A stretch of 45,398 bases of DNA from an uncultured bacterium (GCA_903954065.1 CAJBME010000136.1:1-45398); one strand, 5' to 3'. Shown: positions 26,708 to 36,053, numbered from the stretch's first letter. Made by a program: numbers and translations. The notes: generated by a model not told the origin, from the letters alone.

Positions 26708-28600
26708 ATGACCTTCCGCTGGCCGCGATTTTACCCGCCTGTCGTTTCCGTGGCGGCGGTGCTGATGGCATCGCCGTGTTTGTCAGCCGCTGAATCAGCG
26801 GTGGCTGCTGCCGCGGCGGAAGGCGCGGAGGTGGTTACTGGGCACTTATTCAACTCCCTGCTGTACTTGCCGACGGGGCTGGTCCTCGGGGCTATACTGC
26901 TCGAGTTCTTCGCTCAGTGGAAAAAAAACCGGGAGGTGGAGCCGGGCATTCTTTTCCTCTTGTTCGGGGCGGCGGGAGCGTCGGTGAGCGTGGCGGTGCT
27001 GGCGTATTTGTTTTCGCCGGTCGGTCGCGCCAGTGGCCAGTTGTCCTTGTTTGCGATGTGGATGACGGTGGTCGCGGCGGCGATCTCGGCGGCGTTTTAT
27101 CTAAAGCGGCAGGCGCGTTCCCAGCGGCTGTTTTCCCTGAATCCGGCTCCGCAGCTGGCGGGCCGGGTCGTGGTGCCCCGGACGAGCGGCCAGCGCGGCT
27201 TGATCATCGGGTATCGCATTGCCCTCGTCCTCGCGTTTTTGATCACTCTCGTCGGCATCAGTGAAATGCCGCTCAGCCAGGCCCGGGGGCCGTCGCTGGC
27301 CCAAGCGACCCAGTCACTGGTACAAGCGTGGGGGCAGCCGGAATCTCCCGTGCGTCCCGCCGTCACCGCGCCGTCGCCCGCTGTGACCGAGGCTCCATCC
27401 CCGGCCGCTCCGGTTACCCCAGCGGCCCCGCCCAGCTTGGCTTCCCTGCTCGGAGCCGAAACCCCATCGCCACTCGCCGCCGTGCCGGCGACCCCTGCAC
27501 CAGCGCCTTCCACTCCGTCGGCACCAGCGCCTTCCACTCCGTCGACACCCGTGGCCGCGCCACCCGCGCCTGTGAGCCCCGCTCCGTCGGCACCAGCGAC
27601 GACTCCGCCTGAGTCGGAATCCATGGTCTCAGCGACGACCCCACCTGAACCGCCCGAGCCTGCGAAGCCAGCCGTTCCGTCGGTGCCCGCACCGGCGGTG
27701 CCGGTCAAGCCAGCCGCCGCCGCGACGCCGGTGGTCAAGACGGCTGCGGCGAAGCTGCCATCCAATTTTTTTGCCACCAAGATCAAGCCGATGATTGATT
27801 CCAAGTGTGTGGATTGCCATGGATCGACCAAGCAGAAAGGTGATTTGCGGCTTGATTCGGTGGCGGCGATCAAGAAGGGGGCGGGGCATCCGGTGGTAGT
27901 GGCTGGCGATCTGGAATTAAGTTCTTTTTACCAGCGTTTGATCACGCCCGATCAGGAGGATTTGATGCCGCCTCCGGACAAGGGTGGGCCATTGGCGCCC
28001 AATGTGATTGCGATGGTCAAGGCTTGGATTGAGGCGGGTGCTGATTTTGGCGACGGGGTGGTGGCGACGGGGCAGCCTCCGGCCGTGGTGCGCCCGGGTG
28101 GTGTGCTGGAGGAGGAGAAGAGTAAGGCGGTGCCGCCCCCGCCGGCGGCCATTGTGGACCAGCTGGTGCAAGGTGGAGCGGTCATTCGCGCGATGTCAGC
28201 GAACGGGGCGCTGCTTGACATCAATCTCACGCATTATGAGGCTGGGCCGGTCAATCTGGCGGATCTATCGCCGATTGCGAAAAACATCTTGGCGCTCGAT
28301 CTCAGTCGGACCCGGCTCAAGGATGCGGACTTGGCGCCCTTGGCGGGGATGACGAATCTGGTGCGCCTTGAGCTGAAGCGAAATACCATCACGGATGCGG
28401 GGCTGGTGCATGTGCAGGGGCTGGTCGAGCTGGAGACACTCAACCTTTTTGACACGCAAGTGACGGATGCGGGCCTGGCGCAATTGGCGGGACTCAAGCG
28501 ATTGCAAAAGGTGTTTGTCTTTAACACCAAGGTCACGGCTGGCGGGGCCGCGGCATTACAGAAGGCGATTCCCGGGGTGGTGGTAAATCTGGGCGAATAG
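26708..28600 (+). CDS. Membrane protein fusing DUF2231-like, cytochrome-like (CxxCH) and leucine-rich repeat modules
   Basis: 630 aa; the ATG at 26708 is 10 bases after the DUF1501 stop. A signal peptide (about 1-25) is followed by membrane helices in a DUF2231-like arrangement (GHLFNSLLYLPTGLVLGAIL onward, to about residue 190), then a ~160-residue Pro/Ala/Ser/Thr-rich linker. A Planctomycete-type cytochrome domain follows, with CVDCH at 367-371 and LRLDS...GDLELSSFYQRLITPDQEDLMPP. The C-terminus has leucine-rich repeats (LDLSRTRLKDADLAPLAGM and similar). It probably carries heme on the periplasmic side and works with the two preceding gene products. Within the linker a 24-base unit is duplicated exactly (27497-27544). 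Confidence 0.85.
   Translation: MTFRWPRFYPPVVSVAAVLMASPCLSAAESAVAAAAAEGAEVVTGHLFNSLLYLPTGLVLGAILLEFFAQWKKNREVEPGILFLLFGAAGASVSVAVLAYLFSPVGRASGQLSLFAMWMTVVAAAISAAFYLKRQARSQRLFSLNPAPQLAGRVVVPRTSGQRGLIIGYRIALVLAFLITLVGISEMPLSQARGPSLAQATQSLVQAWGQPESPVRPAVTAPSPAVTEAPSPAAPVTPAAPPSLASLLGAETPSPLAAVPATPAPAPSTPSAPAPSTPSTPVAAPPAPVSPAPSAPATTPPESESMVSATTPPEPPEPAKPAVPSVPAPAVPVKPAAAATPVVKTAAAKLPSNFFATKIKPMIDSKCVDCHGSTKQKGDLRLDSVAAIKKGAGHPVVVAGDLELSSFYQRLITPDQEDLMPPPDKGGPLAPNVIAMVKAWIEAGADFGDGVVATGQPPAVVRPGGVLEEEKSKAVPPPPAAIVDQLVQGGAVIRAMSANGALLDINLTHYEAGPVNLADLSPIAKNILALDLSRTRLKDADLAPLAGMTNLVRLELKRNTITDAGLVHVQGLVELETLNLFDTQVTDAGLAQLAGLKRLQKVFVFNTKVTAGGAAALQKAIPGVVVNLGE
27497..27544 (+). repeat. Two exact tandem copies of a 24-base unit inside a linker
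   Basis: The unit beginning GCACCAGCGCCTTCCACTCC occurs twice in a row and encodes APAPSTPS twice, without breaking the frame. It may vary in copy number and change linker length. Confidence 0.7.
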
Positions 28601-28681
28601 CGCCGGGGTGGCGCAGTGGCCGTGGGAGGTTGGCCCCTCTTTTTCACACAAGCGGGGCGGACGATCTTGGTGGTTTTGCAT

Positions 28682-29500
28682 ATGACGTCGGATTTATTCA
28701 TTTTGGCCATTCCCCTTTTTGTGGTGGCGGTCTTGTATTCCTCGGTCGGTCATGCTGGGGCTTCTGGGTATGTGGCGGTGTTGGCGTTGAGCGGGATGGC
28801 TGCGGCTGAGATCAAGCCGGTGGCGTTGGTGTGGAATGTGGGGGTGGCGGTGGTGGCGACGGCGCAATTTGCGCGGGCTGGGTTTTTTTCCTGGCGGTTG
28901 TTCTGGCCCTTGGCGCTGGCGTCGGTGCCGATGGCGTATGTGGCGGGCGGGTGGCGGATTCCGGGGGAGATACTGAAACCACTGTTGGGAGTGGTGCTTA
29001 TTTTTTCGGCGGTTCGCCTTTTCTGGAAGCTGCCGGATCCGGATCGTCCGCGCTTTCCCTCGCGGGCGGTGGCGCTGGCGACGGGTGGTTTGCTGGGGGG
29101 ACTGGCCGGTATGACTGGCACCGGTGGAGGGATTTTCCTCACTCCGGTGATGCTTTTTCGGCGGTGGGCCATCACGCGGCAGGTGGCCGCCGTTTCGGCG
29201 GCCTTCGTGTTGGTTAATTCGCTGTCCGGCCTGGCGGGGCACTGGCAGAGCGGGCAACCCATTCCGCGATCCGCTCTGTGGCTGGCCCCGGTCGTCATGG
29301 CCGGTGGCGTGATCGGAAGTACTCTCGGAAGCCGCCGTTGGCCGGTCCGTACCTTGCACCTCATTCTCGCCGTGGTGCTCCTGGCTGCCGGACTTAAACT
29401 CTGCCTGCTGCGACCGCCCGCTCCGCCCGCTGCGTCAGCCGCCACCAACAAGGAATCCGCTCACCCCGGCCGGGGACACCCAGCCTCAAAAGAAAACTGA
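28682..29500 (+). CDS. TauE/SafE-family membrane transporter
   Basis: 272 aa from the ATG at 28682, the start that leaves a proper first membrane helix (LFILAIPLFVVAVLYSSVGH). About eight hydrophobic segments follow. The two family half-repeats show as YSSVGHAGASGYVAVLALSG near the N-terminus and GGLLGGLAGMTGTGGGIFLT near the middle. TauE/SafE proteins export sulfite, sulfoacetate or related organic anions; the substrate here cannot be read from sequence. It is 81 bases after the cytochrome-fusion gene and could be in the same transcript. The tail is Pro/Ala-rich and non-conserved. Confidence 0.85.
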   Translation: MTSDLFILAIPLFVVAVLYSSVGHAGASGYVAVLALSGMAAAEIKPVALVWNVGVAVVATAQFARAGFFSWRLFWPLALASVPMAYVAGGWRIPGEILKPLLGVVLIFSAVRLFWKLPDPDRPRFPSRAVALATGGLLGGLAGMTGTGGGIFLTPVMLFRRWAITRQVAAVSAAFVLVNSLSGLAGHWQSGQPIPRSALWLAPVVMAGGVIGSTLGSRRWPVRTLHLILAVVLLAAGLKLCLLRPPAPPAASAATNKESAHPGRGHPASKEN

Positions 29501-29560
29501 GCCTGCCATCGCAGTCACCTGACCTCGACCCCGCTTCCCATTAACAGGATGCCAGACGGA

Positions 29561-30139
29561 TCAGGCTCGGCGCCGACGCAGGGCGAGCAGCCCCAAGGTA
29601 GTCATGCCGAGCAAGCCGGCGGTTGGCTCCGGCACTGGGGTCAGGAACCCCCGGAGTTCTCCAGGGCCGTTGTTAAAGGTGTGAATGTTGATGTAGTATT
29701 TTCCAGCAAGTAAGTCCGCTTGTTGCCCGATATTTAGAGTCACATTCTGGACGATTTGCCCTCCGGTGGGCAGGTTCGGGCTGGGGGTCAAATTGAAAAC
29801 CACTCCAGTGGTTTGGGTCCAGTCGGCAACGCCGTTGTTTCCCTTAGGATTTGTGGTCGGACCGTGGATGTGCTGGTTGGTGGTGATCCCCGTGAGGTTG
29901 GTAAATCCATTGTCCGCCCCCCATCCCACATTGATGGTCAAGATTCCTGTTGCATCATCGAAGCTAATGCCACCTATCAATTCCCCGCCGGTTCCTGAGC
30001 CAATCACTAAGGCTGGTACGGGTTCATTGGTGGTAAGTAGGCCGGATCCTCCGGTGCCGATAAGGTCAAATTGAATAATCGCCGCCGAAGCGCTGGAGGC
30101 GATGCCGCAGAGGGTAAGGAGGAGCAGATGTTTTGTCAT
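29561..30139 (-). CDS. CHRD-domain protein with PEP-CTERM sorting signal
   Basis: 192 aa from the ATG at 30139, which begins the signal peptide MTKHLLLLTLCGIASSASA. The middle matches a CHRD domain: TNQHIHGPT, then ADLLAGKYYINIHTFNNGPG followed by ELRG. The C-terminus VPEPTAGLLGMTTLGLLALR plus an Arg tail is a PEP-CTERM signal, recognised by an exosortase that removes it during export to the cell surface. No exosortase gene is in the window. The protein is probably a surface or matrix component. Confidence 0.88.
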   Translation of the reverse strand: MTKHLLLLTLCGIASSASAAIIQFDLIGTGGSGLLTTNEPVPALVIGSGTGGELIGGISFDDATGILTINVGWGADNGFTNLTGITTNQHIHGPTTNPKGNNGVADWTQTTGVVFNLTPSPNLPTGGQIVQNVTLNIGQQADLLAGKYYINIHTFNNGPGELRGFLTPVPEPTAGLLGMTTLGLLALRRRRA

Positions 30140-30250
30140 GGATGATTGGTATCGAGGTAGACGGACGAATTGGAAAATTAAGAAATGCAAATTGCCTTGA
30201 GCATGAGGCGGATTTCGCCATTTTGAGAGGGGTTGGCGTTTTGACGCGGT

Positions 30251-30282
30251 GCTTCCGCAACAGTTTGCTTCCGCAAAAGTTT
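30251..30282. repeat. Two tandem 16-base repeats upstream of the CHRD gene
   Basis: GCTTCCGCAACAGTTT and GCTTCCGCAAAAGTTT lie back to back (15 of 16 identical), 112-143 bases upstream of the CHRD/PEP-CTERM start. They could be a pair of activator sites. Confidence 0.45.
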
Positions 30283-30293
30283 AGGCGTTGTGG

Positions 30294-30314
30294 CTCATAG
30301 GAATTTGCTATGAG
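30294..30314 (-). terminator. Hairpin after sufD
   Basis: CTCATAG, a 7-base loop, then CTATGAG, with a flanking GG/CC extension, 32 bases past the sufD stop codon. It probably ends the suf transcript, although the T-run is poor. Confidence 0.4.
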
Positions 30315-30345
30315 GAGCCGGCATTGGGCCGGTTTGGCGCGGCCC

Positions 30346-31692
30346 TCAGGCTTTGCGCATGCGGCGGAATTTCTCCTCTACCATGCTGGACAAGACATGT
30401 TCCAAATCCGGGTCGCCAAGACGCTGGATGACGTCGAGACAGAAGCCGAGAGCGAGCAGCTGGCGGGCGTCCGACTCGCGGATGCCGCGGCTGCGCAGGT
30501 AATAAATTTGCTCACCATCGAGGGGGGCGCTGGTCGACCCATGGGAGCATTTGACTTGATCGGCGTTGATTTCGAGGCCGGGCAGGGCATTGGCTTCGGC
30601 TTCCTCACTGAGCAGGAGGTTGCGGCACGTCTGGTAAGCATCCGTGTAGTGGGCGCCTTCCTCGACCAGGATCAGACCGGAAAAGATGGTGCGCGCTTGA
30701 TCAAAGAGCACGTTTTTAAACAGCAAGTTAGAAAACGTATGCGGTTGATCGTGAATTTGGCGAGTACGGCAGTCGATTTCCTGAGTGCCTTCGGCCACGG
30801 CCAGCGACAACATTTCGCTGCGCGACCCGGAGCCTGAGGCGAGGCAAAAGCTTTCGGTGCGGGCCCAGGCGGCGCCTAGGTGCAAGAAGGCGCTTCTGAC
30901 CGTTGAGTTCGGTCCGGCCGTGGTGCTGACGAAATGCAGAGCGCGCACTTTGCGGCTCCATCGCTGGCAGTTGACGTAGGTGATGGTGGCGCCCTCGCCG
31001 GCGGCTAGGTCCGTGACGCCGCAGGCAAATCCTGGTTCGCTGCCTAATGACTGGAAATAATCGATGACCGTGACCTTGGCGCCGCGACCGGCGACGACCA
31101 GCGTGTGCGGGAACGTGCTGGCATTCATTCCGCCCAGCCATTGGTGAAGCTCGACCGGCCGGTCGACTTCGATGCCGGGCGGTATGTAGACGAATACTCC
31201 GCCGCGCAAAGCCGCGGCATGCAGTGAAAAAAATTTCTCGCCGCCGAGACCCGCGGACTGGGCCATGAAATGGCTTTTAATCAGCTCGCCATGCACCTGC
31301 AACGCCTCCATCAAGGGCATGACGACAATACCGTCAGCGGCCGCGGTGTCGGCATGCAGCAGCATGTCGTTGCCCAGCACGATGCGGGCGGCTGGGTGGC
31401 TGAGCCCGACCGACCGGGTCACGGCCGCGGTGGCATCGGCGCCGGTGAAAGGGGATCCGGGGATAGCCGCCGAGACATCCAACTTTTTCAGGTCGGAGAA
31501 GCGCCAGTGTTCGTCCTTGCGCTTGGGGGCGGCCAACTGCTCGTAGGTGGCCCGCGCCGCCGCCTGCCGTTCGACGAACCACGCTGGCAGCGCGCTGGGG
31601 TCAGCGGCCGCGGCCGCCGCCATCAATCGCTCTCCGGCTTCCGTCCAGACAACGCTCGGATCAACAACTGGTTCAGTGACACTGGCACTCAT
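30346..31692 (-). CDS. sufD: Fe-S cluster assembly protein SufD
   Basis: 448 aa from the ATG at 31692 (MSASVTEPVVDPSVV); the frame stays open to 31887 but the extra residues lie in the hairpin-rich sufB-sufD spacer. The N-terminal helical part (KRKDEHWRFSDLKKLDVS) leads to the beta-helix core: GGVFVYIPPGIEVDRPVELH, QEIDCRTRQIHDQPHTFSNL and CSHGSTSAPLDGEQIYYLRS, all SufD hallmarks. SufD pairs with SufB in the SufBC2D scaffold that assembles iron-sulfur clusters in the cytoplasm. It is the last suf gene, after fur-sufC-sufB. Confidence 0.95.
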   Translation of the reverse strand: MSASVTEPVVDPSVVWTEAGERLMAAAAAADPSALPAWFVERQAAARATYEQLAAPKRKDEHWRFSDLKKLDVSAAIPGSPFTGADATAAVTRSVGLSHPAARIVLGNDMLLHADTAAADGIVVMPLMEALQVHGELIKSHFMAQSAGLGGEKFFSLHAAALRGGVFVYIPPGIEVDRPVELHQWLGGMNASTFPHTLVVAGRGAKVTVIDYFQSLGSEPGFACGVTDLAAGEGATITYVNCQRWSRKVRALHFVSTTAGPNSTVRSAFLHLGAAWARTESFCLASGSGSRSEMLSLAVAEGTQEIDCRTRQIHDQPHTFSNLLFKNVLFDQARTIFSGLILVEEGAHYTDAYQTCRNLLLSEEAEANALPGLEINADQVKCSHGSTSAPLDGEQIYYLRSRGIRESDARQLLALGFCLDVIQRLGDPDLEHVLSSMVEEKFRRMRKA

Positions 31693-31818
31693 AAAGGTAA
31701 AAAATCGGGTAACAGACACACATCGACACTTCTTCTTCATACTCGAGAATCCCCCCGGTCGACACGGGAAAGACTTCGTTATTTGCAGTGAGGACCCGCC
31801 GTTTCTCCGCGGGACGAC

Positions 31819-31846
31819 CCGCCGGTGTTCGGCGGCCGACCGGCGG
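31819..31846 (-). other. Strong inverted repeat in the sufB-sufD spacer
   Basis: CCGCCGGT, a 12-base loop, then ACCGGCGG: a perfect 8-bp stem inside a 246-base gap between sufB and sufD, unusually wide for this operon. It may attenuate transcription into sufD or protect the sufCB messenger from decay. Confidence 0.4.
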
Positions 31847-31938
31847 AGCGGCCGGTGGGAAAACCCGTCCGGCATGACGCGTGCCATACCGGAGGGCGAG
31901 CTGATGGCTTGATGGCTTAATGCGATCGGCTGGAGGGA

Positions 31939-33348
31939 TCAGCCGACGCTGTCTTCCATTTCGAGGTCGATGAGGCGTTTGAGTTCGACGGAATATTCCA
32001 TGGGAAACTCCCGGACGAGGTCGTTGATGAAGCCGTTGACGGAAAGGCTCATGGCTTGACCTTCGCTCAGGCCGCGTTGTTGCATGTAAAAAATCTGTTC
32101 GGCGCTGACCTGACTGACACTGGCTTCGTGCTGAGTGGCGTGCTGGTTACCGCGCACGGTGATGGCTGGGTAGGTGTCGGTGCGGCTGCTGCTGTTGATG
32201 AGGAGCGCATCACATTCCGTGTTGTTTTTACAATTTTTGAGGTGGCGCGGGATGTGGACTTGTCCGCGGTAAGTGGCGCGTCCTTCGCCGATGCTGATCG
32301 ATTTACTGACGATGTTGCTGGTCGTCTCATCGGCGGCGTGTATCATTTTGGCGCCGGTATCTTGGTGTTGGCCGGAGTTGGCGAGGGCGATGGAGATGAC
32401 TTCGCCGCGGGCCTTACGGCCTTTCATGATGACGCCTGGGTACTTCATGGTCAGGCGGCTGCCGATGTTGCAATCGATCCATTTTACTTCGGCTTCCTCG
32501 TGGGCGATGCCTCGTTTGGTGACCAGATTGAAGACGTTGCTGCTCCAGTTTTGCACGGTCACGTACTGGAGTTTAGCTCCTTTCATGGCGACCAGTTCGA
32601 CCACTGCGCTGTGCAAGGTGCTGGTCTCGAATTTCGGAGCTGTACATCCTTCCATGTACATGACTTCTGCTCCTTCATCGACGATGATCAGGGTGCGTTC
32701 GAACTGGCCGAAGTTTTCCGAATTAATGCGGAAGTACGCTTGGAGCGGGTGTTTCACCTTCACGCCTTTGGGGACGTAAATGAAGCTGCCCCCGGAAAAG
32801 GCGGCGCTGTTGAGAGCGGAAAATTTGTTGTCACCGGTGGGAATGACTTTGCCGAACCAAGGGCGGAAAATCTCCTCGTGTTCTTTGAGTCCTTCGGATG
32901 AATTGACAAAGATGACGCCCTGATCGGACACTGCCTTCTGAATGTTGGAGTAGGCGGCTTCTGAATCGTACTGAGCTTCCACGCCAGCGAGGAACTTGCG
33001 TTCCTGTTCCGGAATGCCGAGCCGCTCGAATGTTTTTTTCACGTCCTCGGGGACGTCGTCCCAGCTGCGTTTTGGTTTTTGGCCGTCGGAAAGGTAGTAC
33101 CGGATGTCGTCGAAGCGGATGTTTTCCAGATCGCGGGTCGCCCAATGCGTCGGCATGGGTTTGTCGTGGAACACCTTGAGGGCACGCTTGCGGAAGTCGC
33201 GCACCCAGTCGGGATCGTTTTTGACGTCGCAGATGTAGTCGATGGTGCTTTCCGTCAGACCGTAACCGGCGTCGTACTTGTTGCGTTCGGGAAAAAAGAA
33301 GTCGCCTTTGCTGCGATCGATGTCGCCGGCGGAGAACGTGGTGCTCAT
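31939..33348 (-). CDS. sufB: Fe-S cluster assembly protein SufB
   Basis: 469 aa, typical for SufB. Recognisable blocks are [20 protein letters not shown] near residue 28, [40 protein letters not shown] with the conserved Cys, [17 protein letters not shown] and [16 protein letters not shown]. SufB is the main scaffold subunit of the SufBC2D complex. It starts 24 bases after the sufC stop. The ATG at 33348 begins a normal N-terminus. Confidence 0.97.
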   Translation of the reverse strand: MSTTFSAGDIDRSKGDFFFPERNKYDAGYGLTESTIDYICDVKNDPDWVRDFRKRALKVFHDKPMPTHWATRDLENIRFDDIRYYLSDGQKPKRSWDDVPEDVKKTFERLGIPEQERKFLAGVEAQYDSEAAYSNIQKAVSDQGVIFVNSSEGLKEHEEIFRPWFGKVIPTGDNKFSALNSAAFSGGSFIYVPKGVKVKHPLQAYFRINSENFGQFERTLIIVDEGAEVMYMEGCTAPKFETSTLHSAVVELVAMKGAKLQYVTVQNWSSNVFNLVTKRGIAHEEAEVKWIDCNIGSRLTMKYPGVIMKGRKARGEVISIALANSGQHQDTGAKMIHAADETTSNIVSKSISIGEGRATYRGQVHIPRHLKNCKNNTECDALLINSSSRTDTYPAITVRGNQHATQHEASVSQVSAEQIFYMQQRGLSEGQAMSLSVNGFINDLVREFPMEYSVELKRLIDLEMEDSVG

Positions 33349-33372
33349 GTGTGGATGGGTGGGTGGGTTGGT

Positions 33373-34128
33373 TTACGCTGTCACTAGCACTTCTTCTTTC
33401 AGCCAGTCGTAGCCTTGGGCTTCCAATTTCAGCGCAAGGTCAGGTCCGCCGGTTTTGACGATCCGGCCGTCCATCAACACATGAACGACGTCGGGTTGAA
33501 TGTAATCGAGCAGGCGTTGGTAATGAGTGATGACTAGAAATCCGCGCTCGGGTGAGCGCATCGCATTCACCCCTTGCGCCACCACCTTGAGCGCGTCGAT
33601 GTCCAGACCGGAATCCGTCTCGTCCAGTACCGCAAATTTTGGTTCCAGCATCATCAGCTGCAGGATTTCGTTGCGCTTTTTCTCTCCGCCGGAAAACCCT
33701 TCGTTGACCGAACGGCTGGTGAACTGGCGGTTCATTTCCAGTACGTCCATCTTGGCATACATCTTATGATAAAAGGCGACCGCATCGAGCTCGACGCCTT
33801 CCGGTTGGCGTGCTTGGAGCGCGGCGCGCAGGAAATTGGCATTGCTGACGCCGGGGATTTCGATTGGATATTGAAACGCGAGGAACAATCCGGCGCGGCT
33901 TCTTTCGTCGGCTTCCATGGCGAGGATATCCGCTCCGTCGAGGGTGGCGGTACCGGCGGTCACTTCATAATCTTCATGTCCGGCGAGAACCTTGGCTAAC
34001 GTGCTTTTGCCTGAGCCATTAGGGCCCATGATGGCGTGGACTTCACCGGATGGTACTTCGAGGGTCAGTCCTTTGAGGATGTCACGCTGGCCGGTGCGAG
34101 CGTGGAGGTTGTTGATGGCAAGGCTCAT
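33373..34128 (-). CDS. sufC: Fe-S cluster assembly ATPase SufC
   Basis: 251 aa ABC-type ATPase: Walker [10 protein letters not shown] near residue 36, Q-loop [11 protein letters not shown], the SufC-specific signature [13 protein letters not shown], Walker [13 protein letters not shown] and switch His in [12 protein letters not shown]. It energises cluster assembly on SufB-SufD. It lies 73 bases after the Fur-family gene and 24 bases before sufB. Confidence 0.97.
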   Translation of the reverse strand: MSLAINNLHARTGQRDILKGLTLEVPSGEVHAIMGPNGSGKSTLAKVLAGHEDYEVTAGTATLDGADILAMEADERSRAGLFLAFQYPIEIPGVSNANFLRAALQARQPEGVELDAVAFYHKMYAKMDVLEMNRQFTSRSVNEGFSGGEKKRNEILQLMMLEPKFAVLDETDSGLDIDALKVVAQGVNAMRSPERGFLVITHYQRLLDYIQPDVVHVLMDGRIVKTGGPDLALKLEAQGYDWLKEEVLVTA

Positions 34129-34201
34129 GGAGTAAAGAATAAAATTGTGTCGGCGGGTGGCGCGGCGGTGGGAGGATGGATACGGGCGGAGGAGCTGGGG
34201 G

Positions 34202-34696
34202 TCAGTTCAGGGAGGGCCGGGATTTTTTTGTTTCCGGTTTACGTTTTTTCGCCTGCGAGGCGCAGGCGGGGCAGAGGCCTTTGATGGCTACGTCGATGTG
34301 GCTGACCACGGTGCCTCGAGGCAGTTGAAGATGGCTTTCTTGAGTGCCGTCCTTAAAATTGATGTCGGTGATGGTGCCGCACCCAGTGCAATGAAAGTGA
34401 CCGTGGTCGTCGAGATTCGGACAATACCGCGACGGGGAGCGGTCGACATTGACCTGTTTGACCAGTCCCGCGCCAGTCAGGGTTTCCAGGCAGTTGTAAA
34501 CGGTGGCCAAGGAAATGGTCGGGACCCGCTCCTTGACCTTGATGAATAATTCAGTCGCCGTCGGGTGATCGCGCTGCTCCATCAAAATGTCGTATACTTC
34601 GCGACGCTGGCGAGTCAGTCGGAGGTCGCCGCCCAAATGCAGAGGCAGGGGCAGGGCGGCAGACTCGGATCCAAAGGCAGGTGGCGGTGGGCTCAT
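34202..34696 (-). CDS. Fur-family transcriptional regulator
   Basis: 164 aa from the ATG at 34696, directly preceded by an in-frame GTG. The N-terminal winged helix ([40 protein letters not shown]) and the C-terminal metal/dimer domain with CTGC and CPAC zinc cysteines identify the Fur/PerR family. An N-terminal His in HPTATELF and HFHCTGCG are consistent with Fur or PerR; I cannot choose between iron and peroxide sensing. Lying directly upstream of sufCBD, it probably adjusts Fe-S assembly to iron or oxidative stress. Confidence 0.9.
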   Translation of the reverse strand: MSPPPPAFGSESAALPLPLHLGGDLRLTRQRREVYDILMEQRDHPTATELFIKVKERVPTISLATVYNCLETLTGAGLVKQVNVDRSPSRYCPNLDDHGHFHCTGCGTITDINFKDGTQESHLQLPRGTVVSHIDVAIKGLCPACASQAKKRKPETKKSRPSLN

Positions 34697-35027
34697 CACG
34701 ATAATCTTTGATTACGACGATCGAGGGCGATATCAAGAATTATTCCAATTAAGCTCCCTTATCGGCGGTGGGATGATTCCGCAGTCCAAGGGTTGGGCTT
34801 GGGGGCTGGGGGAAGGATGAAGGGGGGATGGCGCCGGATCGTGCGGGTGGTGGATTCGAGGGGAGAAGAAAGGGGCGTGCGAACTCTGGTTTCTTCTGTT
34901 GCTGGGGTTGCAGAACCCGGTGGCGGCATAGAACGTCTCTCTGCACCTGAATTCGAGACACCCACATTTTTCAGGATTGGCCGTCGATTGACAACCTGCC
35001 TGCTCCGCGGGAAAGCTGGCGTCTGCC
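34697..35027. other. Divergent promoter region and pheS leader
   Basis: The region between the Fur-family gene and pheS contains no supportable gene. TTGATT at 34708-34713 and TATCAA at 34731-34736, 17 bases apart, could be a plus-strand promoter, and the same sequence read in reverse offers TTGATA as a -35 for the Fur-family gene. A small hairpin GGGTT-GCAG-AACCC lies at 34905-34918. I see no T-box and no Phe-rich leader peptide. Confidence 0.35.
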
Positions 35028-36044
35028 ATGCTCGAAGAACTCGATACTCTCAAGACGATTGCCCTCACTGCTGTGTCCGCTGCGGCGGATGAACCGGCTG
35101 TGGAGGCGGCCCGGGTGGAATTTCTCGGGAAAAAAAGTGCTTTGACTGGAATGGGGGGGCGCATGCGGGAAGTGCCGCCTGACCAGAAAGGGGCGGTGGG
35201 TGCAAAATTAAATGAAGTGCGCACGGCGATCACGACGGCCATTGACGAGAAGAAGGCGGCCTTGTTGGCGGCCCGCGATGCGGCGGCGGTGGCTGGCATT
35301 GATCTGACGCTGCCGGGTCGGCCGGCCTGGCGCGGTGGGCTGCATCCGCTGACGCAGCTGCAGGACCGGGCGGTCAAGATTTTGCGGGGCATGGGGTTTG
35401 CCTTGGCGACCGGCCCGGAAGTGGAGACCGAGTGGCATTGTTTTGATGCGCTGAACACGCCGGCGGACCATCCGGCCCGCAACGAGCAGGATACGTTTTA
35501 TTTTCCCAATGGTTGGTTGTTGCGCACGCATACCAGCAGCGTGCAGATCCGCACCATGGAGACGGCGGTGCCTCCCGTGCGTATCATTGCGCCTGGCAGC
35601 GCCTTCCGGCGCGATGAGATCGACGCCACTCACCTCAGCGCCTTTACTCAGATGGAAGGGTTGTATATTGCTGAGAATGTTTCGCTAGCTGATTTGAAGG
35701 GGACGTTGGAGGCATTTTACCGGGCGTTGCTGGGCCCCAAAACCCGTCTGCGTTTTCGTCCGCATTTTTTCCCTTTTACTGAGCCGAGTTACGAAGTCGA
35801 TGTGGAGCTGCATTTGGCTGGCCAGCCGGCACGCTGGGTGGAAATTGCTGGGTGTGGCATGGTCGATCCGGCCGTTTTTGAGGCGGTTTGCCAGCAGCGC
35901 GGGGACCGCGTTTACGACCCAGAGCGCGTCACCGGCTTTGCTTTTGGCATGGGGCTCGAGCGCCTGGCCATGATTCTTTTTGGTCTGCCTGACATCCGCC
36001 TGCTCATTGAAAATGACGCCCGGTTTCTGCAGCAATTTGCGTAG
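35028..36044 (+). CDS. pheS: Phenylalanine-tRNA ligase alpha subunit
   Basis: 338 aa, the usual bacterial length. An N-terminal coiled-coil arm (about 1-85) is followed by the class II catalytic core: HPLTQLQDRAVKILRGMGF, FDALNTPADHPARNEQDTFY, LLRTHTSSVQIRTM (motif 2 region), RFRPHFFPFTEPSYEVDVE and motif 3 GFAFGMGLERLAMILFGLPD. PheS and PheT form the alpha2-beta2 enzyme that charges tRNA-Phe. Only 9 bases separate it from the next gene, which is not pheT: two other proteins intervene. Confidence 0.97.
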   Translation: MLEELDTLKTIALTAVSAAADEPAVEAARVEFLGKKSALTGMGGRMREVPPDQKGAVGAKLNEVRTAITTAIDEKKAALLAARDAAAVAGIDLTLPGRPAWRGGLHPLTQLQDRAVKILRGMGFALATGPEVETEWHCFDALNTPADHPARNEQDTFYFPNGWLLRTHTSSVQIRTMETAVPPVRIIAPGSAFRRDEIDATHLSAFTQMEGLYIAENVSLADLKGTLEAFYRALLGPKTRLRFRPHFFPFTEPSYEVDVELHLAGQPARWVEIAGCGMVDPAVFEAVCQQRGDRVYDPERVTGFAFGMGLERLAMILFGLPDIRLLIENDARFLQQFA

Positions 36045-36053
36045 AATCAGGCC

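Noticed and set aside
25591..26709. 372-codon minus-strand frame opposite the DUF1501 gene
   Set aside because: Shadow of a clearly conserved family; no recognisable motif.
34750..35027. T-box or Phe attenuator leader before pheS
   Set aside because: No T-box sequence, no run of Phe codons in a short leader frame, and no antiterminator/terminator pair visible.
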